A DNA stretch of 64,000 nucleotides from JAJYKN01 sp035516155 (GTDB lineage Bacteria > Nitrospirota > UBA9217), in the NCBI GenBank assembly GCA_035516155.1, contig DATJAP010000024.1:110947-174946 (forward strand). Direction: 5' to 3'. The notes under the pieces are model-generated. The model searched no databases. It worked only from the letters and a program-made list of their open reading frames with translations, and was not told the DNA's origin. Made by a program: the position numbers and the translations under genes. Shown piece after piece: positions 35,462-44,801 of this stretch (position 1 is the stretch's first letter; each line of letters starts with the position of its first letter).

Positions 35462-38008
35462 ATGAACAAACAAGCACCCCACAACAAGCGAATCTACAGT
35501 CTTCTTCCTACGGGAGTCGAGGGGTTCGACTCCCTCGCCGAGCTTGCTCTGGATCTGCGCTGGTCGTGGAGTCATGCCGCCGATGAAGTTTGGCAACAGC
35601 TTGATCCCGATCTATGGGATCTCACGCACAATCCCTGGGCTGTCCTGCAAACGGTCTCCCGGGACCGGCTGCAGCGCGTGTCATCTGATCCTGTCTTTCG
35701 CAAAAGGGTCGAAGACCTTGTGCAGGCCGGGCGTCAGGCGGCGAAAGCCCCTGCGTGGTTTCAGCAAAAGCATCCGCAGGCTCCCCTTACCAGTGTCGCG
35801 TATTTCAGCATGGAATTTATGTTGAGTGAAGCGCTGCCCATCTACGCCGGCGGACTTGGCAATGTGGCCGGCGATCAGCTCAAATCGGCCAGTAATCTGG
35901 GTGTGCCGGTGGTCGGCGTGGGGCTGCTCTACCAGCAAGGTTATTTTCGACAGGTGCTCGACAAGGACGGAACGCAACAGGCCCTTTTCCCTTACAACGA
36001 TCCCGGCCAATTGCCCATTACGCCGCTGCGCCAGGCGAACGGGGAATGGTTGCGGCTGAAACTCGACTTGCCCGGTTACCCGGTCTGGCTGCGCGCCTGG
36101 CAGGTCCAAGTTGGCCGAGCGCACATTTATCTGCTCGACAGCAATGACCTTGCTAACCTTCCGGCTCATCGCGGCATTACCAGCGAGCTTTACGGGGGCG
36201 GGCCGGAGTTGCGGCTGAAACAGGAGATCATGCTGGGGATCGGCGGCTGGCGCTTGCTCCGCGCGCTCGGCATTCAGCCGGAAGTCTGTCACCTGAATGA
36301 AGGACATGCGGCCTTCGTCATTTTGGAACGAACCAGGAGTTTCATGACCGAGACAGGGCAGCCGTTCGAAGTCGCACTGGCCGTTACGCGAGCAGGGAAC
36401 CTCTTCACTACCCACACTGCGGTGGCCGCAGGCTTTGATCGCTTTGATCCAGCCCTCATCGGGCACTACCTCGGTGGTTATGCAGAGCAGAAACTCGGGA
36501 TCCCCCTCCACGATCTGCTGGGCCTCGGCCGCCGAAACCGCGAAGACTCGTCGGAAAGCTTCAACATGGCCTATCTGGCCATCCGTGGAAGCGGGGCGGT
36601 CAATGGAGTGAGCCGCCTGCACGGGAAGGTAAGCCGGCACCTCTTTGCGCCTCTTTTTTCAAACTGGCCGCAAGACGAAGTGCCGGTCGGACATGTGACC
36701 AATGGAGTTCACATGCCGAGCTGGGACTCGGCGCTAGCCGACGATCTTTGGACGGAAGCATGTGGAAAAAAACGCTGGATGGGGACAACGGAAACCCTTG
36801 AGCAGGACATTCGTCGCGTCTCCGATACCAGGCTCTGGCAATTTCGCACCGACGCCAGCAAGTCTCTTGTTGAATACGCCCGCGAACGATTCTCTAAGCA
36901 ACTGGCCGCCTCCGGGGCATCGCCCGAGGAGATTGACAATGCGAAGCGCCTATTTGATCCCAGCGCGTTGACGCTGGGCTTTGCTCGCCGCTTTGCAACC
37001 TACAAGAGGCCGAACCTGCTGCTGCACGATCAGGAACGACTGCTTCGTCTGTTAACCGATCCAGAGCGCCCGGTCCAACTCATCCTTGCCGGCAAAGCCC
37101 ATCCGGCGGACCAGGAAGGGCAGGCCCTGATTCAGGAATGGACCCATTTTATCCGACGGCCCGAGGCGAGCCCCCATGTGATCTTCCTCAGTGACTATGA
37201 CATGCTTCTAACCGAGCACCTGGTGCAGGGGGTAGATGTCTGGATCAACACGCCGCGACGTCCCTGGGAGGCCTGCGGAACGAGCGGCATGAAAGTGCTT
37301 GTCAATGGCGGCATCAATCTTTCGGAATTGGACGGCTGGTGGGCAGAAGCCTATACCCCTGAAGTGGGGTGGGCGTTGGGAGACGGCCAGGAACATGGCG
37401 ACGATCCAGCCTGGGATGCTGTCGAAGCCGAAGCACTCTACGACCTGCTCGAACGCCAGGTGATTCCCGAGTTCTATACGCGCGACAAGGAGGGCGTCCC
37501 TACAACCTGGGTGGCGCGGATGCGTGAAAGTATGGCGTGTCTAACCCCCCGCTTCTCTGCCAACCGCTCGGTGCGCGAATACACTGAGCAACACTACCTC
37601 CCGGCAGCGATAGCCTATCGCAAACGAGCTGAAAATAAAGGGGCCGTGGGCAGACAGGTGGTTGATTGGCGGCATACGGTGGAGCAAAAATTTGCCACAC
37701 TCCACTTCGGCGACGTGAAGATCGAGACCAACGGGAAGCAGCATGTATTCGAGGTTCAGGTCTACCTCAATGACCTCGACCCGGGGGCGGTGCGCGTCGA
37801 GCTTTATGCCGACGGCGTTCACGGTAGCGAGCCGGTGCGGCAGGAGATGAAGCGCATTGGGCAGCTGACGGGAGCGTCGGGCGGCCATGTTTACACTGCG
37901 GCGGTGTCTGCGGCCCGCCCGGCAACGGACTTTACGGCGAGGGTGATACCTTACTGCTCCGTCGTTGCGGTTCCCCTGGAAGCCGATTCGATTCTCTGGC
38001 AGCGGTGA
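35462..38008 (+). CDS. glgP: Alpha-glucan phosphorylase
   Basis: An 848-residue GT35 phosphorylase of the bacterial/archaeal type, releasing glucose-1-phosphate from storage glucan. An N-terminal DUF3417 domain (about 15-120, ELALDLRWSWSHAADEVWQ) is followed by the catalytic part with YFSMEFMLSEALPIYAGGLG, HLNEGHAAFV, FARRFATYKRPNLL and the PLP-lysine region GTSGMKVLVNGG (lysine near 609). GGAGGGGAGCC lies directly upstream. No other glycogen gene is in the window. Confidence 0.95.
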   Translation: MNKQAPHNKRIYSLLPTGVEGFDSLAELALDLRWSWSHAADEVWQQLDPDLWDLTHNPWAVLQTVSRDRLQRVSSDPVFRKRVEDLVQAGRQAAKAPAWFQQKHPQAPLTSVAYFSMEFMLSEALPIYAGGLGNVAGDQLKSASNLGVPVVGVGLLYQQGYFRQVLDKDGTQQALFPYNDPGQLPITPLRQANGEWLRLKLDLPGYPVWLRAWQVQVGRAHIYLLDSNDLANLPAHRGITSELYGGGPELRLKQEIMLGIGGWRLLRALGIQPEVCHLNEGHAAFVILERTRSFMTETGQPFEVALAVTRAGNLFTTHTAVAAGFDRFDPALIGHYLGGYAEQKLGIPLHDLLGLGRRNREDSSESFNMAYLAIRGSGAVNGVSRLHGKVSRHLFAPLFSNWPQDEVPVGHVTNGVHMPSWDSALADDLWTEACGKKRWMGTTETLEQDIRRVSDTRLWQFRTDASKSLVEYARERFSKQLAASGASPEEIDNAKRLFDPSALTLGFARRFATYKRPNLLLHDQERLLRLLTDPERPVQLILAGKAHPADQEGQALIQEWTHFIRRPEASPHVIFLSDYDMLLTEHLVQGVDVWINTPRRPWEACGTSGMKVLVNGGINLSELDGWWAEAYTPEVGWALGDGQEHGDDPAWDAVEAEALYDLLERQVIPEFYTRDKEGVPTTWVARMRESMACLTPRFSANRSVREYTEQHYLPAAIAYRKRAENKGAVGRQVVDWRHTVEQKFATLHFGDVKIETNGKQHVFEVQVYLNDLDPGAVRVELYADGVHGSEPVRQEMKRIGQLTGASGGHVYTAAVSAARPATDFTARVIPYCSVVAVPLEADSILWQR

Positions 38009-38499
38009 ATCAACTTCGATCGAAAGAAGGACGACGGAAGACAACCTATGAGAGAGCCAAAAAGACGGAAAAGGCCACCAGGCCGGATGCTGTTCGTGTC
38101 AGGCCAGGCCTCAGAAAAGGCGGAGGCGATCACTGATCGGACAACCCCGAACGCCCTCTACATGATCTATCGCGGGGGTATCTGAGCCTCCTGATGTTCA
38201 AGTTGGTTTGTTGTTACCTCTGGGAGCTCATACCCCTGGATAGGGAGTGAACTTTGCGTTCTTCATCCGACACGCGGGCGGCGTTCGGCTCGAGTTGTTT
38301 GATCAGCCAGAAGATGCCACGGCTGCCAGGGGGTTGTAAGCCGACAAGACCAATCTGTAGGAGAAGAGGTGGGAGGTGGAGCGAATCGTGCAGCCCTGAT
38401 CATTCTCTGGAACACAAGCCATGACAGGGAAGCCATCCTGGGATCATGACTGAAAATTTCATACAATCTATCTATTGGCAGTCAATTCCATAATTGCCA
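38009..38499. other. Intergenic region after glgP
   Basis: About 490 bp. A 45-codon frame (38048-38185) is present but has no recognised family. No terminator with a U-tract was found between the convergent glgP and the solute-binding gene. Confidence 0.4.
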
Positions 38500-40125
38500 T
38501 TACCGCTTCACGGATACATCAACGCGCTTGTCAATGGAATAGATGGGATAGATTTTGAAATCCTTTACCCAGGGCTGTATAACGTAATAATCCGACCGGT
38601 GCCACATGAAAACCCATGGCGCATCCTGGATGACCCTTTCATCCGCCTGCCGGTAGAGGCGGTATCGCTGCCGTTCGTTCATGGTGTGTTGGGCGGTTTC
38701 GATCAAATGGTCAAGTTCGGGGTCCTCGCACCGCGTACGGTTGCCTCCGGCTCCGGCACTCCCGGAGTAGAAAAGGGGATACAGGAAATCCTCCGGATCA
38801 GGGTAATCGGCCCACCAGGAGAGCCAGAAAGCATCGGGTTCGCCTTCATTTATGGCCTGTTTGAACGCGCTCCAGTCCAGCTGGGTTATTTCAGCCTTGA
38901 GGCCAATATTCGCTAGATACCCCTGGATGACCGTGACGATATCGAGGACCTCCGGTTCGGCGGAGATGTAAATTTTGATCGTTGCACCCTTTACACCCGC
39001 TTGCCGAATCAATTCCCTTGCCTTCTGCGGATCATAGCCGTAGCCCTTCAAAGCCTGAGGAAGCACATTGTTCTTCCACAAGCCCGGCGGAATCGGTCCC
39101 ACAGCCAGCACACCCCTTCGTTCAAAGATTGTGTTCAGAATGTGCTGCCGGTCTATGCCGTAATTGACCGCTTGCCTCACCCTGATGTCGTTAAAGGGCG
39201 GCCGTGTGCAGTTGAGCCCCAGGTAATAACTGTTCAGGCCCGGCCTGCCATACACGAGGTCGCGCCATGCAGGGTCCGTGGTGAAATGCCGGTACTCTGA
39301 TGAGGGTATGAGCAGGACGTCGAGCCGCCCTGTTTCAAACTCCACCACCGCGGTAAGGTCCTCGGGTATGACGCGGTAATAAATGCCGTTCAGCCGGGAC
39401 CGGCCCTCGAAATAGTCTTCACGGGATGTGAGTATGAGGTGCTGACCGTGTTTCCATTCTTGTAGCACGTAGGGCCCAGTACCCACGGGGTGGGTGCCGA
39501 AATCCTGACCGAGCCGCTCTACCTCCTCCCGGGGGATGATATAGGCTGTGGTCGTGGCAAGGAGCGACAGGAACGGACCGTAGGGCTTCTCAAGCGTGAT
39601 CGTGAGCGTCTGATCGTTTACCACCCGGATGCCCGAAACATGCGCTGCTTTTCCGGCCATCACGTCTGCCGCCCCCTCGATCTTGTCGAGGACCCAGGTG
39701 AGGGGAGCCTTTGTCTGGGGCATGAGCACCCGCTCGAAGGAATACTTGACGTCTTGGGCCGTGACTCTCCGTCCGTTGCTGAACGCTACATCATAGCGGA
39801 GCCTGAAGCTATAAGTCAGTTGATCATCGGAAAGCTTCCACGCCTGGGCGATATCGGGGACAATGTCCAGATTCTCGTTAAAGCGGACCAGACCGTTAAA
39901 GAGTTTCGCGGCAATGCCGCCGCCTTGGACATCGGTGATAAGCGCGGGGTCGAGCGTGGTTGGATTGTTGTTCAGCCGGAGATAGAGGTAGTCGGGAAGA
40001 CGGCCGTTGTCGGACCTGTGACAGCCGGAAAACAACGACGCAAGCAGGAATGCAAGGATGAGGCGGAAGAATACCGGACGCGCGGCAAGAATTCCCCCCC
40101 TTCTACTTTTTTGCAGTATTGACAA
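38500..40125 (-). CDS. Peptide/nickel-type ABC solute-binding lipoprotein
   Basis: About 541 residues of the SBP_bac_5 (OppA/DppA) family. A signal peptide with lipobox (LAFLLASLFSGC) anchors it. Family features include LDPALITDVQGGGIAAKLFNGLV, DVKYSFERVL and GTGPYVLQEW. The start is uncertain: no ATG lies between the hydrolase stop and the signal peptide, so TTG at 40125 is proposed, overlapping the upstream hydrolase by 23 nt. No permease or ATPase follows, so it is an orphan binding protein or serves a transporter encoded elsewhere. Confidence 0.85.
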   Translation of the reverse strand: MSILQKSRRGGILAARPVFFRLILAFLLASLFSGCHRSDNGRLPDYLYLRLNNNPTTLDPALITDVQGGGIAAKLFNGLVRFNENLDIVPDIAQAWKLSDDQLTYSFRLRYDVAFSNGRRVTAQDVKYSFERVLMPQTKAPLTWVLDKIEGAADVMAGKAAHVSGIRVVNDQTLTITLEKPYGPFLSLLATTTAYIIPREEVERLGQDFGTHPVGTGPYVLQEWKHGQHLILTSREDYFEGRSRLNGIYYRVIPEDLTAVVEFETGRLDVLLIPSSEYRHFTTDPAWRDLVYGRPGLNSYYLGLNCTRPPFNDIRVRQAVNYGIDRQHILNTIFERRGVLAVGPIPPGLWKNNVLPQALKGYGYDPQKARELIRQAGVKGATIKIYISAEPEVLDIVTVIQGYLANIGLKAEITQLDWSAFKQAINEGEPDAFWLSWWADYPDPEDFLYPLFYSGSAGAGGNRTRCEDPELDHLIETAQHTMNERQRYRLYRQADERVIQDAPWVFMWHRSDYYVIQPWVKDFKIYPIYSIDKRVDVSVKR

Positions 40126-40810
40126 AGGCGGTGAACAGTTTTCTGGTATATCGATCATTGAGGGTTTTTTCCGGATGCCATTGAACGGCAATGAGAAAAT
40201 GGTCCGCTCTCCGCTCAAAGGCCTCAATCACCTTGTCGTGGGCGACCGCCGAAAGATGGAGACCGCGGCCGGGGTTTTTCACACTCTGATGGTGAGAACT
40301 CCGCACGCGTATGCGTGAAGCGCCCATGATGCGCGCAAGCATCGTGCCTTCAAGAATGTCAACGAAATGGAATACTTTCTCTCCAGGCCGGGCCGGCCCA
40401 TGCTGGATGGGGTCGGGTACCTGGAGGGAGATGTCCTGGTACAGTTTTCCGCCGAGAGCTACATTTACCAGCTGAGCTCCATAGCAGATAGCAAGAAGGG
40501 GCTTTCGCGCCTTTGCCACGGCTTTAAAAAGACTGATTTCGAACTTGATGCGTCCATCGGGAGATACCGTCAGACTCACGCCCGATAGGGGTTTTTCCCC
40601 GTAAAAGCGCGGATGGATGTCGTCGCCGCCGGTAAAGAGGAACCCATCCAAATGCCTGACCAGATCAGGGATGGAATCATCAATGCCAAGTATCGGCACG
40701 GGAATGCCGCCGGCTTGAACAACTGCCTTCCCGTAGTCCTGATCAAGGACGTTCATGTCACGTGCAGGCTGGGCATCGAGCAGCATCGTGATTCCGATTA
40801 ACGGCTTCAT
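40103..40810 (-). CDS. Gamma-glutamyl-gamma-aminobutyrate hydrolase-like (class I amidotransferase fold)
   Basis: A 235-residue Peptidase_C26 protein. It has GGDDIHPRFYG, the nucleophile elbow AICYGAQLVNVALGG (Cys) and the catalytic QWHPE (His, Glu). PuuD relatives hydrolyse gamma-glutamyl-GABA in putrescine breakdown; other members act on other gamma-glutamyl amides. GGGGAGG precedes the ATG. It is first in an operon with the solute-binding lipoprotein, suggesting uptake and hydrolysis of a gamma-glutamyl compound; that link is inference. Confidence 0.85.
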   Translation of the reverse strand: MKPLIGITMLLDAQPARDMNVLDQDYGKAVVQAGGIPVPILGIDDSIPDLVRHLDGFLFTGGDDIHPRFYGEKPLSGVSLTVSPDGRIKFEISLFKAVAKARKPLLAICYGAQLVNVALGGKLYQDISLQVPDPIQHGPARPGEKVFHFVDILEGTMLARIMGASRIRVRSSHHQSVKNPGRGLHLSAVAHDKVIEAFERRADHFLIAVQWHPEKTLNDRYTRKLFTAFVNTAKK

Positions 40811-40850
40811 CTGAATACCTCCCCAAGAGAAGTGCGCATACGCATGGCTA

Positions 40851-40879
40851 CTTATAGCATATTTGAGGAGGCTTGTCAG
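40851..40879 (-). promoter_or_regulatory. Promoter of the hydrolase/solute-binding operon
   Basis: On the minus strand CTGACA (40879-40874), 17 nt, TATAAG (40856-40851), about 35 nt before the ATG at 40810. Confidence 0.55.
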
Positions 40880-40886
40880 TGTGAGA

Positions 40887-40920
40887 TTATAATTTGAGAT
40901 TTATTAAACGCAAATTATAA
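40887..40920. promoter_or_regulatory. 10-bp inverted repeat upstream of the promoter
   Basis: TTATAATTTG (40887-40896) and CAAATTATAA (40911-40920) are perfect inverted copies 14 nt apart. They lie just upstream of the -35 box, the usual site for an activator. No regulator gene is adjacent. Confidence 0.5.
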
Positions 40921-41124
40921 ATTTCAATTTCCTGCTTCTGTAATTTTACGCATGCCTGCAGCGGCGTCGGTTGAGATCATCTGCGCTATCGCACTCCTCA
41001 GGAGGGAGCGTGAGCCTCGACGCTCAGACCTTAAACGTTCTTTAAGCCACCGTGTTTCGTGGACGGTTTTTCGAAGCGCCTGAGAGAAAATAAAGCCCCG
41101 GATCTCGGTACAAATGGGCTGAAA

Positions 41125-42048
41125 CTACCGCATCAGCATTTCCAGCACGGCTTTTTGCGCATGCAGCCGGTTCTCGGCCTCGTCAAAAACAACGGATTGC
41201 GGCCCGTCGATGACATCTGCGGAAATTTCCTCGCTGCGGTGGGCGGGGAGGCAATGCATCACAATCGCCTTGGGATGTGCGGCCTTCATCAGCCTGGCAT
41301 TCACCTGGTATCCCTTGAAAGCCTGCACGCGGACCGCGTGTTCGGCTTCCTGACCCATGCTTGCCCAGACGTCAGTATAAACGGCATCAGCATCCCTGGC
41401 CGCTTTGAGGGGATCGTTGACGATCGTGAGCTCCGATCCGGTCCGGGCCGCTTCCCGCTTCGCATTGCGCATGACCGCAGCGTCCGGCTCGTAGCCGTGG
41501 GGACAGCCAATAGAAATGTGCATGCCCGCCTTGACGCAGACCTCGATGAGTGAATTAGCGACGTTGTTGCCGTCGCCGATATAGGCAAGCTTCAGTCCTT
41601 TCAAGCGGCCTTTTTTTTCCCGGATGGTCATCATGTCGGCAAGCGCCTGGCAGGGGTGGTGGAGATCAGACAGGCCGTTGATAACGGGAATCGAGGCGTT
41701 GCGCGCCAGCTCTTCGACCGTGGACTGGGCAAAGGTGCGAATCATGATGCCGTCCAGGTAGCGGGAAAGCGTTCGCGCCGTGTCGGCAACGGGTTCGCCG
41801 CGGCCGAGTTGGAGATCATTGGACGACAGAAAGAGCGCCTGACCGCCGAGCTGATACATGCCGACCTCGAAGGATACCCGTGTTCTCGTCGAGGACTTTT
41901 CGAAGATCATGCCCAGGGATTTCCCCTTCAGCGTCTGGCGGGATTTGCCCTGGTGCTGCATTTTTTTGAGACCCGCGGCGCGTTCCAGGATTTTTTCGAG
42001 GTCCGTAGTGGTCAGATCTGCAATTGCCAGCATGTCTTTTTTCATCAT
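41125..42048 (-). CDS. argF: Ornithine carbamoyltransferase
   Basis: A 307-residue enzyme that makes citrulline from ornithine and carbamoyl phosphate in arginine synthesis. Carbamoyl-phosphate motif STRTRVSFE, HPCQALAD and the ornithine motif MHCLPAHR are all present. The start at 42048 has GGAGAG 2 nt upstream; a longer in-frame start at 42099 is rejected. It follows argD by 63 nt on the same strand. Confidence 0.97.
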   Translation of the reverse strand: MMKKDMLAIADLTTTDLEKILERAAGLKKMQHQGKSRQTLKGKSLGMIFEKSSTRTRVSFEVGMYQLGGQALFLSSNDLQLGRGEPVADTARTLSRYLDGIMIRTFAQSTVEELARNASIPVINGLSDLHHPCQALADMMTIREKKGRLKGLKLAYIGDGNNVANSLIEVCVKAGMHISIGCPHGYEPDAAVMRNAKREAARTGSELTIVNDPLKAARDADAVYTDVWASMGQEAEHAVRVQAFKGYQVNARLMKAAHPKAIVMHCLPAHRSEEISADVIDGPQSVVFDEAENRLHAQKAVLEMLMR

Positions 42049-42111
42049 TCTCTCCAAAACGGAAGAGGCGGCTGGATCAGCCGCCTTCGCAATTGTCATC
42101 CGTTTTCCGGT

Positions 42112-43305
42112 TTAGCGTTTTGCAAAAATTCCGCTGAGCACTTCCAGCAGCTTATCGATTTCTTCTTCGGTGATGACGAGGGGCGGCATGAACCGAAGGA
42201 CCGTATCCATGGTGCAGTTGATGAGCATGCCTTCCTTCATGCATGTGGAGACAATGTCCCGGCACGGGAAATCCAGTTCCATGCCGGTCAGGAGGCCAAG
42301 GCCGCGAATGTCCTTCACAAAAGGGTACTTCTTCTTCAGGTTTACCAGGCCCTGAAGAAAATACCGACCGAGATGAGCGACGGCTGTAATGATGATGTCA
42401 TCCTCGACCAGCGTTTCAAGCGCCGCGAGCGCCGCCGCGCAGGCTAGCGGATTGCCGCCGAAGGTGGAACCGTGCGTTCCCGGAGCCAGGGCCTCCGACG
42501 CTTTGTCGGTGGCCAGGAGCGCGCCAATAGGCATTCCCGCGCCCAAGCCCTTGGCAAGCATCATGACGTCCGGTGTAATGCCGGAATGTTCATAGGCGAA
42601 CAGTTTGCCGGTCCGGCCCATGCCGGTCTGGATCTCATCGAGCATGAGCAAAATGCCGTGGCGGTCGCAGATCTCCCGGAGCCCTTTCAAATATCCGGCC
42701 GAAGGGACATTTACGCCGCCCTCGCCCTGGAGCGGCTCGACCAGGACAGCGCAGGTGTGATCATTGACGGCTTCCTCAACGGCGTTGAGGTCATTATAGG
42801 GAACGTATCGGAATCCGGGAACAACGGGTTCGAATCCCTTGTGGAACCGCTCTTGGGCCGTTGCCGCGAGGGCACCCAGTGTCCGGCCGTGAAAGGAACC
42901 CCGCATCGTGATGATTTCGTACCGATCTTGTTTTACTATCTCCCGTCCATAGCGGCGCGCAAGCTTGATGGCGGCCTCGACGGCCTCGGTGCCGGAATTG
43001 CAAAAGAAAGCCTTGTCCGCAAAGCAACGCCCCACGAGCGCCTTTGCCAGGTTGATCTGCGGCTCGTTATGAAAGTGGTTCGACACGTGCATCAACCGCT
43101 GGGCCTGTTTCTGGAGCGCAACGACGACGCGCGGATGGCAGTGCCCCAGATTGCAAACGGCCACGCCGGAAACGAAGTCGATATATTCCTTGCCATCGGA
43201 GTCGAAGACCCTCGTGCCCCGTCCCTTGACGAGGACCAGAGGCTGGCGGCTGTAGGTGTTCATGATGAATTTTTGAGAATCCGCGAGGAAATCGCCGGTA
43301 ATCAT
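42112..43305 (-). CDS. argD: Acetylornithine aminotransferase
   Basis: A 397-residue class III PLP aminotransferase acting before ArgF in the arginine route. Motifs: CNSGTEAVEAAIKLARRYGR, the DEIQTGMGRTGKLFAYEH PLP-ring region and the lysine site LAKGLGAGMPIGALL. Start at 43305 (ATG) rather than the upstream TTG at 43341 gives the usual length. Probably one operon with argF. Confidence 0.96.
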   Translation of the reverse strand: MITGDFLADSQKFIMNTYSRQPLVLVKGRGTRVFDSDGKEYIDFVSGVAVCNLGHCHPRVVVALQKQAQRLMHVSNHFHNEPQINLAKALVGRCFADKAFFCNSGTEAVEAAIKLARRYGREIVKQDRYEIITMRGSFHGRTLGALAATAQERFHKGFEPVVPGFRYVPYNDLNAVEEAVNDHTCAVLVEPLQGEGGVNVPSAGYLKGLREICDRHGILLMLDEIQTGMGRTGKLFAYEHSGITPDVMMLAKGLGAGMPIGALLATDKASEALAPGTHGSTFGGNPLACAAALAALETLVEDDIIITAVAHLGRYFLQGLVNLKKKYPFVKDIRGLGLLTGMELDFPCRDIVSTCMKEGMLINCTMDTVLRFMPPLVITEEEIDKLLEVLSGIFAKR

Positions 43306-43791
43306 GAAAGGGAAAGTAACATAACCGGCATGAAAAATCAAACGGAAATTCGATAAGATACAAAGAAATGAACCGGCTCAGGTGGCCGGAGGCAGAGGTG
43401 CAGGAAGGTTCGGCGGTTAAGCAGCCCGGTCACGGGTCGGTGTTCCGCGATCAAGGCCGGCCGCCATTCGTGCACCATGGGCGCGGAGAATGACGTGTCC
43501 CCCCAGACCAATTACGCCGGGCGGCCAGTCTGCGGTCGCACGCGACGTTCACGAGGACACATCAAGGGCCTGGGCAGTCCTTTTTACCGATGATGGTTTC
43601 CAGCGCCATGTGATGAGCACGAGGCCAGCCACGAGATTCATGGTCACCGGGTCGATGCTTGAAAGAAGCATGACCCGCTTGTTCCCGGGTCCGAGACGGT
43701 ACAGAGGGCTCTAAAACACCGCGGTCACCACTATCACGAGGCCGATGTTTCATCGTAAGCGGAGCAGCAACGCAGATTCTGACAAGGTCCG
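43306..43791. other. Intergenic region between argD and the second tonB
   Basis: About 485 bp. A minus-strand stretch around 43570-43760 reads like broken membrane-protein sequence (NIGLVIVVTAVF, then MNLVAGLVLITWRW) interrupted by a stop. No intact gene or terminator was found. Confidence 0.35.
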
Positions 43792-44658
43792 TCATCGGAC
43801 GTAGCTTCCCCCCAGGTAAAAAATCACTGCAGCGCGTATCGAATAGCGGTCCATTTTCCAGTCGTCGGGAAGCGGCGCGAACGGCGCTGACGCCCTGATT
43901 GAGCGGAGCGCTTCGTCGTCGAGGATTTTGTATCCCGACGATTGGAGAACCTCGAGGCCTCCCAGGGTCCCGTCCTTATTGATGTCGAATTTGATATACA
44001 GCGTGCCCTGGTACCCCGATACGGCCGCGAGCTCAGGATATTTGAGCATGCTCTCGATCTTGATCTTGAGCCAGCGGTTATAGGACATGAACTTGAATTC
44101 ATCGGTGTCGAGTGTGACCGAATCATCACCGGGCTGTTTGTCCGGCATGCCCTTGCGTGCAAGCTCATCGATGTCGTTCTGGCTAAGAAAAGGGAGCTGC
44201 CCTGTTTCCCGACGCTTCGACACCATGCCAGTTTTTCCCTTGCCCGTCTCCCCGCCTGTCTCCGCGCCTCCGGGAACACCGGTTCCCGGTGAAGTCTTCG
44301 GCAGCTTCAGCTCTTCGCTCTCGCCGAATTTTTTCGGCAAGGGAACGGCGCCGGGAGGCAGCCGCTTCTCAGGAATGATGCGTTGCGGCGCCGGACGCGG
44401 AGGGGGAACGGGCGCCGGACGCGGAGGGGGAACGGGAGTCGGAGGCGGCGGAGGTGCGGGAGCCGGACGCGGCGGTTCGGGCCGTTGTACCGGCGGCAGT
44501 TGCCTCGTCTCCTGCGGCGGAAGGTTCACGATCCTGACCGGAGTAAAGGGCAGCTCCGTCAGAGCCGGCTTGATGAGGTAAAATGCCGCGATTATCAGCA
44601 GCGCATGAAGAGCGATGGAGGCGATAAGAAATTTCGTGAAATGTAAATGCCGGGGCAT
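43792..44658 (-). CDS. TonB-family protein with proline-rich linker
   Basis: A 288-residue protein. One N-terminal helix (FLIASIALHALLIIAAFYL) is followed by a long Pro/Arg/Ala linker and a C-terminal TonB/TolA-like domain (YPELAAVSGYQGTLYIKFDI to FYLGGSYVR). The linker contains a perfect 24-bp DNA duplication (two identical 8-residue PVPPPRPA units). Start may be GTG at 44667. No ExbB, ExbD or receptor is adjacent; it could use the set at 19.9 kb. TolA-like or gliding-type roles are alternatives. Confidence 0.82.
   Translation of the reverse strand: MPRHLHFTKFLIASIALHALLIIAAFYLIKPALTELPFTPVRIVNLPPQETRQLPPVQRPEPPRPAPAPPPPPTPVPPPRPAPVPPPRPAPQRIIPEKRLPPGAVPLPKKFGESEELKLPKTSPGTGVPGGAETGGETGKGKTGMVSKRRETGQLPFLSQNDIDELARKGMPDKQPGDDSVTLDTDEFKFMSYNRWLKIKIESMLKYPELAAVSGYQGTLYIKFDINKDGTLGGLEVLQSSGYKILDDEALRSIRASAPFAPLPDDWKMDRYSIRAAVIFYLGGSYVR
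44387..44434. repeat. Perfect 24-bp tandem duplication
   Basis: Two identical 24-bp units (44387-44410, 44411-44434) inside the proline-rich linker, with degenerate partial copies continuing to about 44481. Units keep frame, so copy-number change would only alter linker length. Confidence 0.85.
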
Positions 44659-44801
44659 GAGCGTCACTTAAAAAAACTGGACGCGGATTTGCGCGGAAAT
44701 TACGGATAAAGCTTGTGATACCTGATTTTTGAATCCGCACGTTCCGACTTTATCAGCGTCCAAATATTTTATTTCAGGTTTTTATTCGTGTTTAACCGTC
44801 T

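Noticed and set aside
38048..38185. 45-codon ORF after glgP
   Set aside because: No recognised family and only a weak ribosome-binding site.
42825..42850. GGTTCGAATCC-like tRNA T-loop sequence
   Set aside because: It lies inside argD coding sequence and no acceptor or anticodon stem surrounds it.
43570..43760. Membrane-like sequence on the minus strand between argD and tonB
   Set aside because: Interrupted by a stop and without a ribosome-binding site; too weak to call a pseudogene.
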